Assembly (NCBI RefSeq): GCF_004345645.1
Contig: NZ_SLWS01000002.1
Span: forward strand, 434,001-498,000
Direction: 5' to 3'
Source of the DNA: Actinocrispum wychmicini
GTDB taxonomy: Bacteria; Actinomycetota; Actinomycetes; Mycobacteriales; Pseudonocardiaceae
DNA: 64,000 nucleotides
How positions within the stretch are numbered: position 1 is the first letter of the stretch; each line of letters begins with the position of its first letter. The notes under the pieces are model-generated. The model was given only the letters and a program-made list of their open reading frames with translations, was not told the DNA's origin and did no database searches. Made by a program: the position numbers and the translations under genes. This document shows positions 50,857-59,682 of the stretch, piece after piece.

Positions 50857-53421
50857 ATGCAGAACTACCGATTCTTTCGCGGCTACACGCTCGCCGACCC
50901 GAGGTTCTACGAGGATCTCGGCGTTCTTCCCGAAGGTGACCTGGAACGCGAGGTGAACGTGGTGCGGTCGGCCGACGTGCGTGTCTCGCGGCGCGGCCCG
51001 TGGGTCATGTGCAAGCCGACCGACGTCGTGACCCCGCCGCATGGTTGGAAGATTCACGTTTCAGTGGTGCCCGCGCAGGCCCGGGACGCACTGCGGGTCG
51101 TGCTCGCCGAATTCGCCCGCGAGCCGTTCCATTTCAAGGTCATCCGCAATTCCCAACTGGTGGTGTCCGCGACCTCCCGATGGTGGCCGCCGGGCCAGGT
51201 CGGCAAGATCTTCGCGATCTATCCGCGGGACACCGCGGACTGCCGCGCGTTGCTGGAACGACTGCACGGTGTGCTCGGCGATTTCGAAGGCCCGTATGTC
51301 CTTACGGACCGGCGTTATCGGGATTCGCTGTGCCTGTACTACCGCTACGGCGAATTCAGCAACGAATCGTTGATCCGTTCGGACGGCACGTCGGCGGCGG
51401 TCCTGCGCGGCCCGAACGGCGAGGAATGGCTGGACGAACGGACGCCCGCGTACCGCAAACCGCCGTGGGTGCCGGATCTCTTCCCCGAGCCACCGGCCGA
51501 GCCTGTCTCGCGGGACATCAACGGCTATGTCGTGACCGAGGCGCTGCACCACACCGGGTGCGGCGGCATCTATCTGGCCGAGCGGCAATCCGACCAGACC
51601 AAGGTCATCCTCAAGGAATCCCGGCCACGCACGGCGTTCGGAGCCGACGGGGCGAGCGGGCAGATCCGGTTGCGGCGCGAGTTCGAGGCGTTGACCGCGG
51701 CACGGGGGACCGGGGTGGCCCCCGAGCCGATCGAGCTGTTCCAGGTGTGGGAACACCTCTTCCTGGCGGAGGAGTTCATCGACGTCGGACCGCTGGCCAT
51801 GTTCCTGGCCGCGCGATCGCCACTGGCACACGGGGATCTCAGCCCGGCTGCGCTCGACCTCTACCGGGCGCAGGTCCGGACCGTGATGGCCAACCTGCGA
51901 GCCGCCATCGCCGCCCTGCACGAGCGCGGTATCTGCTACGGCGACATCTCGATGACCAACATCATGGTCGAGCCGGAGACCCTGGCGGTCCGGCTGGTGG
52001 ACTTCGAGTCGAGCCTGCCGTTCGCCGAATGGACCGGGGAGAACCCGGCCACCCAGGGATACCGTCCGCCGCCGGGATCGACGGCGTGGACCGATCCGCG
52101 ACGGCTCGACGAGTTCGGCGTCGCGTCGATCGAGATGGCCCTGATCAGCCCGCGCAATGTGTTGCGGGACTTGAATCCGCACGCGCTGGTGCGGTGCGTC
52201 CGGCACGCGGCCGGCTTGCTGCGGTACCCGCTCGGCGACCTGCTGGAGCGGCTCGACCTGCCGACGCCGGACGACGATCCACCGCCCGACCTGGACGTCC
52301 TGGTCAAGGACGCGGTCCGGTTCATCGAGAACACGCTCACCCCCGACCGGGCCGACCGGCCGTTCCCGACCTCGCCGCAGATGTACGTGACCAACCCGTG
52401 GTCGGTGTCGTACGGCGTGGCCGGGGTGCTGCGTGGGCTGCACCGGCTCACCGGGCAGGTCCACTCGGGCCTGCGGGACTGGATGGACCGCAACGCGGCC
52501 GGGCTCGACAAGCTCCCGGCCGGCCTCTACTTCGGACTGTCCGGGGTCGGCTGGACCCTGCTCGACGTCGGCGAGACCGACCGCGGCCGCGAGCTGATCG
52601 ACCGGGCGGACCGGACCGCGCCCGACGACCTGCCGGCCACCGTGCTGGACGGGACCGTCGGTATCGGTCTGGCGCGTCTGGCGGCGTGGCAACGCGTCGG
52701 CGACGGCGACGATCTGGCGGCCGCGGCGCGCATCGGCGACCATCTGATCGACACCGCGAGCGACTCGGGCATCGGCCTGTGGTGGCCGCGCCCGGAGGCG
52801 AAGAAGCATCCGCTCGGTTACGCGCACGGATCGTCCGGTGTCGCCGCGTTCCTGCTCTACCTGCACCTGGCCACGGGTGACGGCAGGTACTTCCGGACCG
52901 CGCGCCGCGCCTTGGACTACGAACTCAACCAGTTGACGCCGCGCGGCGGGAGCGGGATCGGCCTGCCCGGCCACGCGGACCATCCGTTGCTGGAGCCGTA
53001 CTGGGAGCGCGGATCGTCGGGGTTCGGCGGTGTGCTGGCGCGGTTCTGCCGGGTGACCGGCGACGAGCGCCTGAGGCCTACTTTGGACCATCTGGTCTCG
53101 TGCACGCTCCAGGGCACCGCGGTGTACCCGGGCCTGGTCAACGGGATGTCCGGCATCGTCAACTTCGCGTTGGACTGCCGGCACCTGCTGGGCGGCGACT
53201 CCTACCGGGACCTGGCCGCCGGCATGGCCGAGGGGGTGCTGGCGATGGCCTGCCCGCAGCCGGAGGGGCTGGCGTTCCCCGGCCACGGACTCCTGCGGTA
53301 CAGCAACGACTTCGCCTCGGGAAGCATGGGGATCGCCCTCGTGTTGGACAGGTTGCGCCGAGGCGGGCCGGACTTCAACTACACCCTCGACGAGCTGCTC
53401 CCGGAGTCCCCCGATGCGTGA
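50857..53421 (+). CDS. lanKC: class III lanthipeptide synthetase LanKC
   Basis: An 854-aa trifunctional enzyme. Residues 1-215 form the OspF/SpvC-like lyase domain (MQNYRFFRGYTLADPRFYED start). Residues about 225-500 form a Ser/Thr kinase-like domain with GCGGIYLAERQSDQTKVILKE, catalytic loop CYGDISMTNIMVE (about 365) and VDFES in place of DFG. Residues about 515-850 are a LanC-like domain lacking zinc ligands (AHGSSGVAAF, VNGMSGIVNF), which distinguishes class III LanKC from class IV LanL. GGGAG precedes the ATG. The gene overlaps the decarboxylase gene by 8 bases. Substrate: the peptide encoded at 50649, by position. Confidence 0.94.
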   Translation: MQNYRFFRGYTLADPRFYEDLGVLPEGDLEREVNVVRSADVRVSRRGPWVMCKPTDVVTPPHGWKIHVSVVPAQARDALRVVLAEFAREPFHFKVIRNSQLVVSATSRWWPPGQVGKIFAIYPRDTADCRALLERLHGVLGDFEGPYVLTDRRYRDSLCLYYRYGEFSNESLIRSDGTSAAVLRGPNGEEWLDERTPAYRKPPWVPDLFPEPPAEPVSRDINGYVVTEALHHTGCGGIYLAERQSDQTKVILKESRPRTAFGADGASGQIRLRREFEALTAARGTGVAPEPIELFQVWEHLFLAEEFIDVGPLAMFLAARSPLAHGDLSPAALDLYRAQVRTVMANLRAAIAALHERGICYGDISMTNIMVEPETLAVRLVDFESSLPFAEWTGENPATQGYRPPPGSTAWTDPRRLDEFGVASIEMALISPRNVLRDLNPHALVRCVRHAAGLLRYPLGDLLERLDLPTPDDDPPPDLDVLVKDAVRFIENTLTPDRADRPFPTSPQMYVTNPWSVSYGVAGVLRGLHRLTGQVHSGLRDWMDRNAAGLDKLPAGLYFGLSGVGWTLLDVGETDRGRELIDRADRTAPDDLPATVLDGTVGIGLARLAAWQRVGDGDDLAAAARIGDHLIDTASDSGIGLWWPRPEAKKHPLGYAHGSSGVAAFLLYLHLATGDGRYFRTARRALDYELNQLTPRGGSGIGLPGHADHPLLEPYWERGSSGFGGVLARFCRVTGDERLRPTLDHLVSCTLQGTAVYPGLVNGMSGIVNFALDCRHLLGGDSYRDLAAGMAEGVLAMACPQPEGLAFPGHGLLRYSNDFASGSMGIALVLDRLRRGGPDFNYTLDELLPESPDA

Positions 53422-53962
53422 CGACGCGCTGTCGGTCATCGTGTGCGGGTCCGCTGTGGCCGTGCGCATGCCGGAATACCTTGCCGCACTGAGAGAACAC
53501 AGCCCGCTGCCGCTGCGTGTGCTGATCACCCACAGCGCAACCAAGTTCCTGACACCGTGGGTGGTCCGATGGTACGCCGACGAGGTCTACCCGCCGGACA
53601 ACATCGACCTCAACCCCACCGAGTTCGCGTTACGGTCCCGGTGTGTCGTGGTCCTGCCGGCCACGGCCAACCTGTTGGCCTCGGCGGCGCTCGGGCTCGC
53701 GTCGACAGCGGCGCAGACCGTCCTGCTGTCCGCGCCGCCACCGGTGGTGTTCTTCCCGGCGATGAACCGACACATGTGGGAGCACCCCAGGATCCGCCGT
53801 CATGTGTCCACTTTGCGCGGTGACGGGCACGTCGTGGTCGACCCGATGGAACGGGAGGTCTACGAGTACTGGCGGCGCGAGGTGACCCTCGGCATCGCGC
53901 CACCGCCGGCCGACCAGGTGGCGAAGATCGTGCACGCGCAGCTGGTGGCCCGGGATGGCTAG
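53414..53962 (+). CDS. lanD: flavin-dependent peptidyl-cysteine decarboxylase (LanD/EpiD-like)
   Basis: A 182-aa protein of the homo-oligomeric flavin-containing Cys decarboxylase family. Seen are VIVCGSAVAVRMPEYLAAL (start), LITHSATKFL with the family His, VVLPATANLLASAALGLASTAA corresponding to the PASANT motif, and PAMNRHMWEHP corresponding to PxMNxxMW. EpiD and MrsD act on the C-terminal Cys of lantibiotic precursors, and the class III precursor at 50649 ends in Cys. This predicts an enethiol that adds to a dehydroalanine to give an aminovinyl-cysteine or avionin-type ring. It overlaps LanKC by 8 bases and the MFS gene by 8 bases. Confidence 0.88.
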   Translation: MRDDALSVIVCGSAVAVRMPEYLAALREHSPLPLRVLITHSATKFLTPWVVRWYADEVYPPDNIDLNPTEFALRSRCVVVLPATANLLASAALGLASTAAQTVLLSAPPPVVFFPAMNRHMWEHPRIRRHVSTLRGDGHVVVDPMEREVYEYWRREVTLGIAPPPADQVAKIVHAQLVARDG

Positions 53963-55151
53963 CACGCTGACACCGTTGCGACGGCCGGACTTCCGCCGGT
54001 TCTGGCTCGGCAGCGGCCTGTCCACGTTCGGGTCCCAGCTGACCGAACTGGCCCTGCCGCTGCTCATCCTCGACCAGACGCACTCCCCTGTGCTGGCCGG
54101 CGTGGTCGGCACCGCGCGGATGATCACCTACATGATCGTGCAGCTGCCCGCCGGGGTCGTCGCCGACCGGCTGGACAGGCGGGCGCTGCTGCTGTTCGGC
54201 GAGGTGTTCCGCGGCTCGATCGTGGTGGTGATCGGCGTCGCGCTCGTCCTCGGCGCCCCACTGCCGATCGTTCCGTTGGCGCTGCTGATGGTCGCCGGGA
54301 CCGTGATGTCCGCGGTGGCCGACCCGACCCGCCAGGCGGCCATGCGCCACCTGGTCGGCGTCGACGAGATGCCGTCGGCGCTGGCGTTGAACACGATGTC
54401 CAGCCAGACCATGACGTTGATCGTGCCGCTGTTGGGCGGCGTGTGCTACCAGGCATGGCCGGCGCTGCCGTTCCTGGTCGACGCCGCCAGTTATGCCGTG
54501 TCGTTTGTGGTGCTGTCCTTCGTCACCGTCTCACTCGGCACCGGCACCCGGGAGCGGCGGTCGATCCTGGCCGATGTCGGGGTCGGGCTCCGGTTCGTCT
54601 GGACGTCGAGGTTCCTGCCGCTGTACCTGGTCTGGTCGGCGTTGGGGAACTTCGTGACGGCCGGCGTGATCTTCGTGCTGGTCATCACGGTCCAACCCAG
54701 TGGTGGCTCGACGCTCGGGCTCGTCATGAGCGTCGTGGCGCTCGGCGGTCTGGCCGGAGCCGCCCTGGCGCCCCGGACGGCGAAACTGCCGACCGCGTGG
54801 GTCGTGTCCGGCGGGATCGGACTACGCCTGCTCGCCGCCTGCGCGATGGCGGTCCACCCCACACCGGTCGTCCTGGCGGTGGGCACGACCCTGATCATCC
54901 TGCTCGGCCCGTCGATCCTCATTCCGTACGGCGCCCACGTGTACACCGTGGTTCCCGACCACCTCACAGCCAGGGTGCAGAGCGCGATGGTCCTGGTCGG
55001 CGGGTCGCTGTATCCGTTCGCCGCGCTCGCCACCGGCCTGCTCATGGAACTGACGTCCACTCCCGTGACACTGCTCACCCTCGCCGCGCTTTTCGCCGTC
55101 CTGCTCAGCGTCTCCGTGCTGCCCAGGATGCGCCTGCCGAACCGATCTTGA
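53955..55151 (+). CDS. MFS exporter of the class III lanthipeptide operon
   Basis: A 398-aa transporter of the MFS_3/EntS-like group: LRRPDFRRFWLGSGLSTFGSQ at the start, GVVADRLDRRALLLFGEVFRGS for the loop 2-3 motif, DPTRQAAMRHLVGVDEMPSALALN, and about ten to twelve TM helices. The ATG lies inside the last codons of the decarboxylase gene (8-base overlap), so it is the fourth gene of the operon and the only exporter visible for either lanthipeptide system. An EntS-like role with the following siderophore-interacting protein gene is an alternative, but that gene has its own iron box and start. Confidence 0.88.
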   Translation: MASTLTPLRRPDFRRFWLGSGLSTFGSQLTELALPLLILDQTHSPVLAGVVGTARMITYMIVQLPAGVVADRLDRRALLLFGEVFRGSIVVVIGVALVLGAPLPIVPLALLMVAGTVMSAVADPTRQAAMRHLVGVDEMPSALALNTMSSQTMTLIVPLLGGVCYQAWPALPFLVDAASYAVSFVVLSFVTVSLGTGTRERRSILADVGVGLRFVWTSRFLPLYLVWSALGNFVTAGVIFVLVITVQPSGGSTLGLVMSVVALGGLAGAALAPRTAKLPTAWVVSGGIGLRLLAACAMAVHPTPVVLAVGTTLIILLGPSILIPYGAHVYTVVPDHLTARVQSAMVLVGGSLYPFAALATGLLMELTSTPVTLLTLAALFAVLLSVSVLPRMRLPNRS

Positions 55152-55194
55152 CCGGTTCCCTCTTGATTTCCTGGCGACCACACCGCCAGAATAC

Positions 55195-55213
55195 CGAGGG
55201 TAGGCTAACCTAA
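55195..55213. promoter_or_regulatory. iron box (IdeR/DmdR type) upstream of the SIP gene
   Basis: CGAGGGTAGGCTAACCTAA matches the IdeR consensus TTAGGTTAGSCTAACCTAA at 16 of 19 positions, with a perfect right half. It ends 13 bases before the ATG at 55227, just ahead of the ribosome-binding site GAGGAG (55215-55220). Repression of the SIP gene by an iron-loaded DtxR-family protein is inferred. Confidence 0.7.
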
Positions 55214-55226
55214 CGAGGAGTGTGGG

Positions 55227-56060
55227 ATGCCGCAGACGAACATGTCGGCGACCCGGATCAAACCGGCGACATCCGAGCTGCTGACCTTGACCGTGCTGCG
55301 CCAACAGCGGATCTCACGGAACTTCGTGCGCATCACGCTCGGCCGGGGCGACGTCGAACGGTTCACCCCGATGGGGTTCGACCAGTGGTTCCGGCTGTTC
55401 ATCCCGGTGTCCTCGCCGGACACGCTGTCCCGGCTGCCGAACAAGCTCACCATGATGGCCTACCTCAAGTACCTGACGGTCGCCAAGACCCAACGGCCGT
55501 TGCTGCGCAGCTACTCGGCGCGCGCCTACCGGCCGGACGGCGTGGACGGGCCCGAGCTGGACATCGACTTCGTGCTGCACGGCTCGGCCGAGGACGGCAC
55601 CGCGGGTCCGGCCACGCTGTGGGCGCAGAACTGCATCGAAGGCGACCCGGTCGCGCTGCTCGACGAGGGCATCGCGTTCACGCCGCCGCCGTCGGTCCGG
55701 CGCGTGTTCCTGGTGGCCGACGAGACCGGGCTGCCGGCCACAGCGGGAATTCTCGCGTCGCTGCCGCCGGACACCGAAGGAGAGGCGCTGGTGGAGGTCC
55801 CCTCCGCCGGCGACCGGCAGGACCTGGACAAGCCGGACGGGGTCAAGCTCACCTGGATCGACCGCGACCCCACCGGAGTTCCGGGACGGGCCGCGCTCGC
55901 GGCGGCGGAGGCGTCACCGCTGCCGACGGAGCCGTTCTACGGCTGGACGGTCGGCGAGTCCACGCTGCCGGTCACGCTCCGCCGGCACTGGGTCAAGTCC
56001 GGCGTCCCCAAGGAGAACGTGATGTTCTGCGGCTACTGGAAAGCCGGCCGCGGCCACTGA
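55227..56060 (+). CDS. siderophore-interacting protein (FAD-dependent ferric reductase)
   Basis: A 277-aa protein of the SIP family, which releases iron from ferric siderophores with NAD(P)H and FAD. Key parts are ITLGRGDVERFTPMGFDQWFRLFIP, the FAD motif LLRSYSARAYRPD (about residues 92-104), DIDFVLHG, and the C-terminal FYGWTVGESTLPVTLRRHWVKSGVPKENVMFCGYWKAG. A near-perfect iron box overlaps its promoter, so it should be induced at low iron. No siderophore biosynthesis gene is visible in the window. Its 3' end overlaps the convergent PNPOx-like gene by 28 bases. Confidence 0.93.
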   Translation: MPQTNMSATRIKPATSELLTLTVLRQQRISRNFVRITLGRGDVERFTPMGFDQWFRLFIPVSSPDTLSRLPNKLTMMAYLKYLTVAKTQRPLLRSYSARAYRPDGVDGPELDIDFVLHGSAEDGTAGPATLWAQNCIEGDPVALLDEGIAFTPPPSVRRVFLVADETGLPATAGILASLPPDTEGEALVEVPSAGDRQDLDKPDGVKLTWIDRDPTGVPGRAALAAAEASPLPTEPFYGWTVGESTLPVTLRRHWVKSGVPKENVMFCGYWKAGRGH

Positions 56061-56518
56061 ACCCGGCCGTCGACCCAGACCTCCCTGCCGAAGGTGGCCT
56101 CGTCGAACAGCCGGAACGCCATGACCGACACGTGGTACAGGCCCAGTCCCGCCGGCATGGCGGGGAAACGTTCTCGGTAGACAGCGGCGGCGTACGGGTA
56201 GTCCACTTCGGTCACCTCTCGGCAGACGCCTTCCATCTGGAGGCCACGCCGGCCGCCGTCCCCTGTCTGCTGTGTGTCGGCCACGCTCACGGCGATCGAG
56301 CCGCCGGTTTCGTTCAGGTTGACCGTGTGACGCGCCTGTGGCCGGCTGAGGAAATAGAGGTTCAGTTCGTCGTCGTGCGCGAAGTAGGCGTTGTTGATCC
56401 ACGGGACGCCGTTCCCGCTCACCGTGGCCATGGCGAGCAGGCGCGTGGTGTTCAGGACGCTTCGAACCGCCGTGAACACCTCCTCGGCGGCATAGCCCGG
56501 CGCGGTAACGTTAACCAT
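56033..56518 (-). CDS. pyridoxamine 5'-phosphate oxidase-like flavoprotein
   Basis: A 161-aa split-barrel protein: VRSVLNTTRLLAMATVSGNGVPWINNAYFAHDDELNLYFLSRPQARHTVNLN, then GLQMEGVCREVTEVDYPYAAAVYRERFPAM and a C-terminal VWVDGRVQW. The pattern TRLLAMATV...PWINNAYFAHDDELNLYFLS is that of small FMN-binding PNPOx-like proteins. Its ATG overlaps the end of the carboxymuconolactone decarboxylase-like gene by 8 bases, so it appears to be the last gene of the AvrD operon. A redox tailoring role in that pathway is inferred. Confidence 0.82.
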   Translation of the reverse strand: MVNVTAPGYAAEEVFTAVRSVLNTTRLLAMATVSGNGVPWINNAYFAHDDELNLYFLSRPQARHTVNLNETGGSIAVSVADTQQTGDGGRRGLQMEGVCREVTEVDYPYAAAVYRERFPAMPAGLGLYHVSVMAFRLFDEATFGREVWVDGRVQWPRPAFQ

Positions 56519-56876
56519 CGCTAACCAGCACGCGGCGGGCGACTGTGATCGCGTTCAGCGCTCGTGGCAGTCCGGCGTACAGGCTGACCTGGGTCAACGC
56601 CTCGACGACCTCGGTCGGCGTGGCACCGGCCCGAATCGCGCCGCCGACGTGGAACTCCAGCTGCGGCTCGCAGTCGCCGAGCACGGCGAGCATGCAGATG
56701 GTCAGCAGCTCCCGGGTCCGCAGGTCGAGCTCCGGCCTGGCCAGCACCGATCCCAGGCCGTGCCGCACCTGGTCGCCGAGCGCGGGCGCGAAGTCCGCCA
56801 ACCCCTCCCACGGCGGCACGGCGTCGGCCGGCGCGAACCGGCGGAACACTTCGACCGCCTGATGGGACACCCTCAT
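56511..56876 (-). CDS. carboxymuconolactone decarboxylase-family (AhpD-like) protein
   Basis: A 121-aa helical protein with the CMD-family core LDLRTRELLTICMLAVLGDCEPQLEFHVGGAIRAGATPTEVVEALTQVSLYAGLPRALNAITVARRVL. The core has one Cys (CEPQLEFH) rather than the CxxC of AhpD, so it resembles the gamma-carboxymuconolactone decarboxylase branch. It may act on a lactone or keto acid. ATG 56876 follows GGGGGAG and overlaps the MFS stop (ATGA). Its presence in the AvrD operon fits a lactone-type product, which is inference. Confidence 0.88.
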   Translation of the reverse strand: MRVSHQAVEVFRRFAPADAVPPWEGLADFAPALGDQVRHGLGSVLARPELDLRTRELLTICMLAVLGDCEPQLEFHVGGAIRAGATPTEVVEALTQVSLYAGLPRALNAITVARRVLVSDG

Positions 56877-58066
56877 CTTGTTCTCCCCCTCTGGACGACT
56901 TGTTCGACACCCCAGATCAGCAGCGCGAGCACGGCCAGCCCGCCACCGACCGCGCACACACCGAGCCAGCCCGCCACCGGATACGCGGCGCCGGCCGCGG
57001 CCGAACCGGCGACACCACCCAGGAAGTACGTGGTCATGTAGGCCATCGTGATCCGGCTGCGGGCCTCCGGCCGGGTCCGGTAGATGACGGCCAGGTTCGT
57101 CACCTGCATGCCTTGCACGCCAAGATCGAGCACGAGCACGCCGACCAGCAGAGCGGCCAGTGAATGTCCATTCTGGACCGCGACAACACCCCAGCTCAGC
57201 ACGATGCCGCCGAGCAGGAGACCGGACGTCAGGCGTTCGCGGTTGCGGTCCACCAGCCGTCCTGCCGGTCGCGCGGCCAGGGCGCCGACGGCACCCGCGA
57301 GCCCGAACAGCCCGATGACTCCTTCGCCATACGAATAAGGCGGTTGGGCGAGCAGAAACGCCAACGTCGTCCAGAACGCGCTGAAACTCGCGAAACACAG
57401 GAAACCGTAGGAACACCGCAGCCGAAGCGCCGGCTCCTCGCGTACGACCGCGAAGACCGAGCGCAGCAACGCGGGATACCGGATCCGCTCGATGGGCGCG
57501 ACCTCGGGCAATACCCGGTACAGCACCACGGCGAGCCCGACCATCAGCACGGCGGCGACGCCGTAGACGGACCGCCAGGTGCCGGTCACCTGGGCGATCA
57601 GCCCGCCGCCGGTCCTGGCCAGCAGCACGCCCAGGAGCACCCCGGTCATCACCCGACCGGTCACCTGGCCCCGGTCGGACGTGCTCGCCAAGGTCGCCGC
57701 GAACGACACCAGGATCGGTGCGCCGACCGCGCACACAGCCAGCGGAACTGAAAGCACGGCAAGGAAAGCGAACGACGGCACGACGGCCGACACCGCCTGT
57801 GCCACACCGACGACCAGGAGCAGCCCCACCAGCAGTCGGCGCCGGCTGACCATGTCCCCCAACGGCACGAGCAAGGCCAAGCCCGCCGTGTAGCCGATCG
57901 TGGTCAGCGTGACGATCAAGGTGGCGGTGCCGCTGCCGATCCGGAACTCGGTGGCGATCGCCGACAACAATGGCTGCGCGTAGTAGATGTTCGCCACCGC
58001 GAGGCCGGCGGCGAACGCGAACAGCGTGACCATGCCCGTGCTTTGGCGTACTGAAATGGATGTCAT
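56873..58066 (-). CDS. MFS transporter of the AvrD operon
   Basis: A 397-aa MFS transporter: FAFAAGLAVANIYYAQPLL in TM1, LVPLGDMVSRRRLLVG for the loop 2-3 motif, ARPAGRLVDRNRERLTSG in the second half and about 12 TM helices. The YAQPLL motif is typical of the YnfM/arabinose-efflux-like group. ATG 58066 is preferred because it shares a base with the stop of the monooxygenase gene (TGATG); one extra codon upstream (TTG) is unlikely. It presumably exports the operon's small product. Confidence 0.9.
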   Translation of the reverse strand: MTSISVRQSTGMVTLFAFAAGLAVANIYYAQPLLSAIATEFRIGSGTATLIVTLTTIGYTAGLALLVPLGDMVSRRRLLVGLLLVVGVAQAVSAVVPSFAFLAVLSVPLAVCAVGAPILVSFAATLASTSDRGQVTGRVMTGVLLGVLLARTGGGLIAQVTGTWRSVYGVAAVLMVGLAVVLYRVLPEVAPIERIRYPALLRSVFAVVREEPALRLRCSYGFLCFASFSAFWTTLAFLLAQPPYSYGEGVIGLFGLAGAVGALAARPAGRLVDRNRERLTSGLLLGGIVLSWGVVAVQNGHSLAALLVGVLVLDLGVQGMQVTNLAVIYRTRPEARSRITMAYMTTYFLGGVAGSAAAGAAYPVAGWLGVCAVGGGLAVLALLIWGVEQVVQRGRTR

Positions 58067-59682
58067 CAACGCAGATTCTCCATTGTGGATCCTCTGTGGT
58101 AAATGTCAGACCGTCTCGACAATGTGTCCGAACGTATTCCAGCGATGTTCGACGAGACAGTGGCGGACCCGATGAACGACACCGCGCGATCCACCCGTTC
58201 CACCGGCACGAGCAGCGACAAGTGACCATCTGGCCGGGCGACGGCCACCGCTGGCCGCCGGCCGAGCGCCCGGCACAGAATCGCCTGTGTCGGGCCGGGA
58301 ACCGACGCGAGATCACGTATCCCGACGTGGTCCGGGAACTGACGGGCCAGTTCGGCCTGGACAAGTGCCCAGTCGGCCGACGGGCGACGCCCCGGCCACA
58401 GCAGAACCGTATACGTGGCCAGATCCAGCGACGCGAACATCGGCAGCCGCTGTCCGGGACGGACCGGACTGGGATGCCGCCAGATGAACGGCTCGGTGAT
58501 CTGCTCGCCGTACGTCACGTCCGTCTGGCTCAGCAGCGGCACGAGCACCCGCTGCACCAGGCCGGTCATCCTACCGACCACGAACAACATGTCCCGGACC
58601 GCGATCCTCGTCCGCCGCCTCTGGAGGCCGAATCTGGCCTGCGCGGCGGACGTCCGTGACATCCGCGCAGCCGCCGACCGCCGCTCGTGGTCGTACTCGT
58701 CGAGCACTCGCTCCGGCAGCTCGCCCCGGATGACGCCGGCGAGGCGCCACCCCAGGCTCGCCGCGTCCAGGAAGCCCACGTTGAGCCCCTGCCCACCGGC
58801 CGGGCTGACCACGTGGGCGGCGTCGCCGGCGAGAAAACACCGACCCTTGCGGAAGTTCTCGGCCATGCCGAGACGGGGCCGGAAGGACCTGGTCCAGTCG
58901 GGCTCCCCCACGGTGACCTCGCGGCAGGCGCGCTTCGCCAACAGGGATTGCAAGTATTCCCGGCTGGGCGGGCCGTCCGCCTCGGTGCGGTGCGGCACGT
59001 TCGCCGCGATCCGATAGTGCCCGTCCCGCAAGGGAACGAGCGCTATCACCCCGTGCCGCGAGTAGTAGTACTGCGCGTTGCGCGCGAGCCGTCCGGTCAC
59101 CGGTGCGTCGCCGATGGCGTACGTGACGTCGATGGGGTCGCCGTCGAACCGTATGCCGAGCTGGTCGCGGACGACGCTGGCCGGTCCGTCGGCGCCGATG
59201 ACCCACCCCGGCGTCACGACCTCCCGCCGGCCGTCCGAATGACGCAGGGCGACGACCGGCGCGTCCGGGTCACCGGACAGCTCCTCCATCGCGACGCCAC
59301 GCTCGACGTGCCCGCCGAGTTCGGTGAAGCGTTCGCGCAATACCTTCTCCGTCTCCCGCTGCGGGAGCGTGAGCAGGAAGGGATACGGGGTGTCGGGAAT
59401 CCGGTCGAGCCGCGCCGGACCGAGCAGCCGCCCGCCCGAGTAGTAGTTCACCCCGGCGGTCCGGTGGCCGCGCGCCACCAGCCGATCGCTGACCTGAATC
59501 CGCCGCAGCACCTCAAGGCTTCGCGGCCAGATCAGGATTCCCCTCGAATGCGGGTCGGTGTCGTCCAGGCGCTCCACCTTGTCGACGATCCGCAGGGAAA
59601 TCCCTTGCTGCAACAGCTCGCAGGCCAGCGCCACGCCGACCGGTCCGGCGCCCACGATCAGCACCTGGGGATCACGAAGCAC
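58066..59682 (-). CDS. FAD-dependent aromatic/polyketide-type monooxygenase
   Basis: A 538-aa class A flavoprotein monooxygenase. It has N-terminal GxGxxG (VLIVGAGPVGVALACELLQQG, residues 7-27), the DG motif GWVIGADGPASVVRDQLGI, and the GD motif CFLAGDAAHVVSPAGGQGLNVGFLDAASLGW. The C-terminal thioredoxin-like domain of this family is present (VLLWPGRRPSADW...LVPVERVDRAVSFI). It probably hydroxylates or performs Baeyer-Villiger oxidation on the operon's product. GTG 59682 overlaps the HAD gene by 11 bases; the 3' end is coupled to the MFS gene. Confidence 0.92.
   Translation of the reverse strand: MLRDPQVLIVGAGPVGVALACELLQQGISLRIVDKVERLDDTDPHSRGILIWPRSLEVLRRIQVSDRLVARGHRTAGVNYYSGGRLLGPARLDRIPDTPYPFLLTLPQRETEKVLRERFTELGGHVERGVAMEELSGDPDAPVVALRHSDGRREVVTPGWVIGADGPASVVRDQLGIRFDGDPIDVTYAIGDAPVTGRLARNAQYYYSRHGVIALVPLRDGHYRIAANVPHRTEADGPPSREYLQSLLAKRACREVTVGEPDWTRSFRPRLGMAENFRKGRCFLAGDAAHVVSPAGGQGLNVGFLDAASLGWRLAGVIRGELPERVLDEYDHERRSAAARMSRTSAAQARFGLQRRRTRIAVRDMLFVVGRMTGLVQRVLVPLLSQTDVTYGEQITEPFIWRHPSPVRPGQRLPMFASLDLATYTVLLWPGRRPSADWALVQAELARQFPDHVGIRDLASVPGPTQAILCRALGRRPAVAVARPDGHLSLLVPVERVDRAVSFIGSATVSSNIAGIRSDTLSRRSDIYHRGSTMENLR

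Noticed and set aside
50857..53421. Class IV LanL synthetase
   Set aside because: The LanC-like domain lacks the three zinc ligands (AHGSSG and VNGMSG instead of Cys-containing motifs), so class III LanKC fits better.
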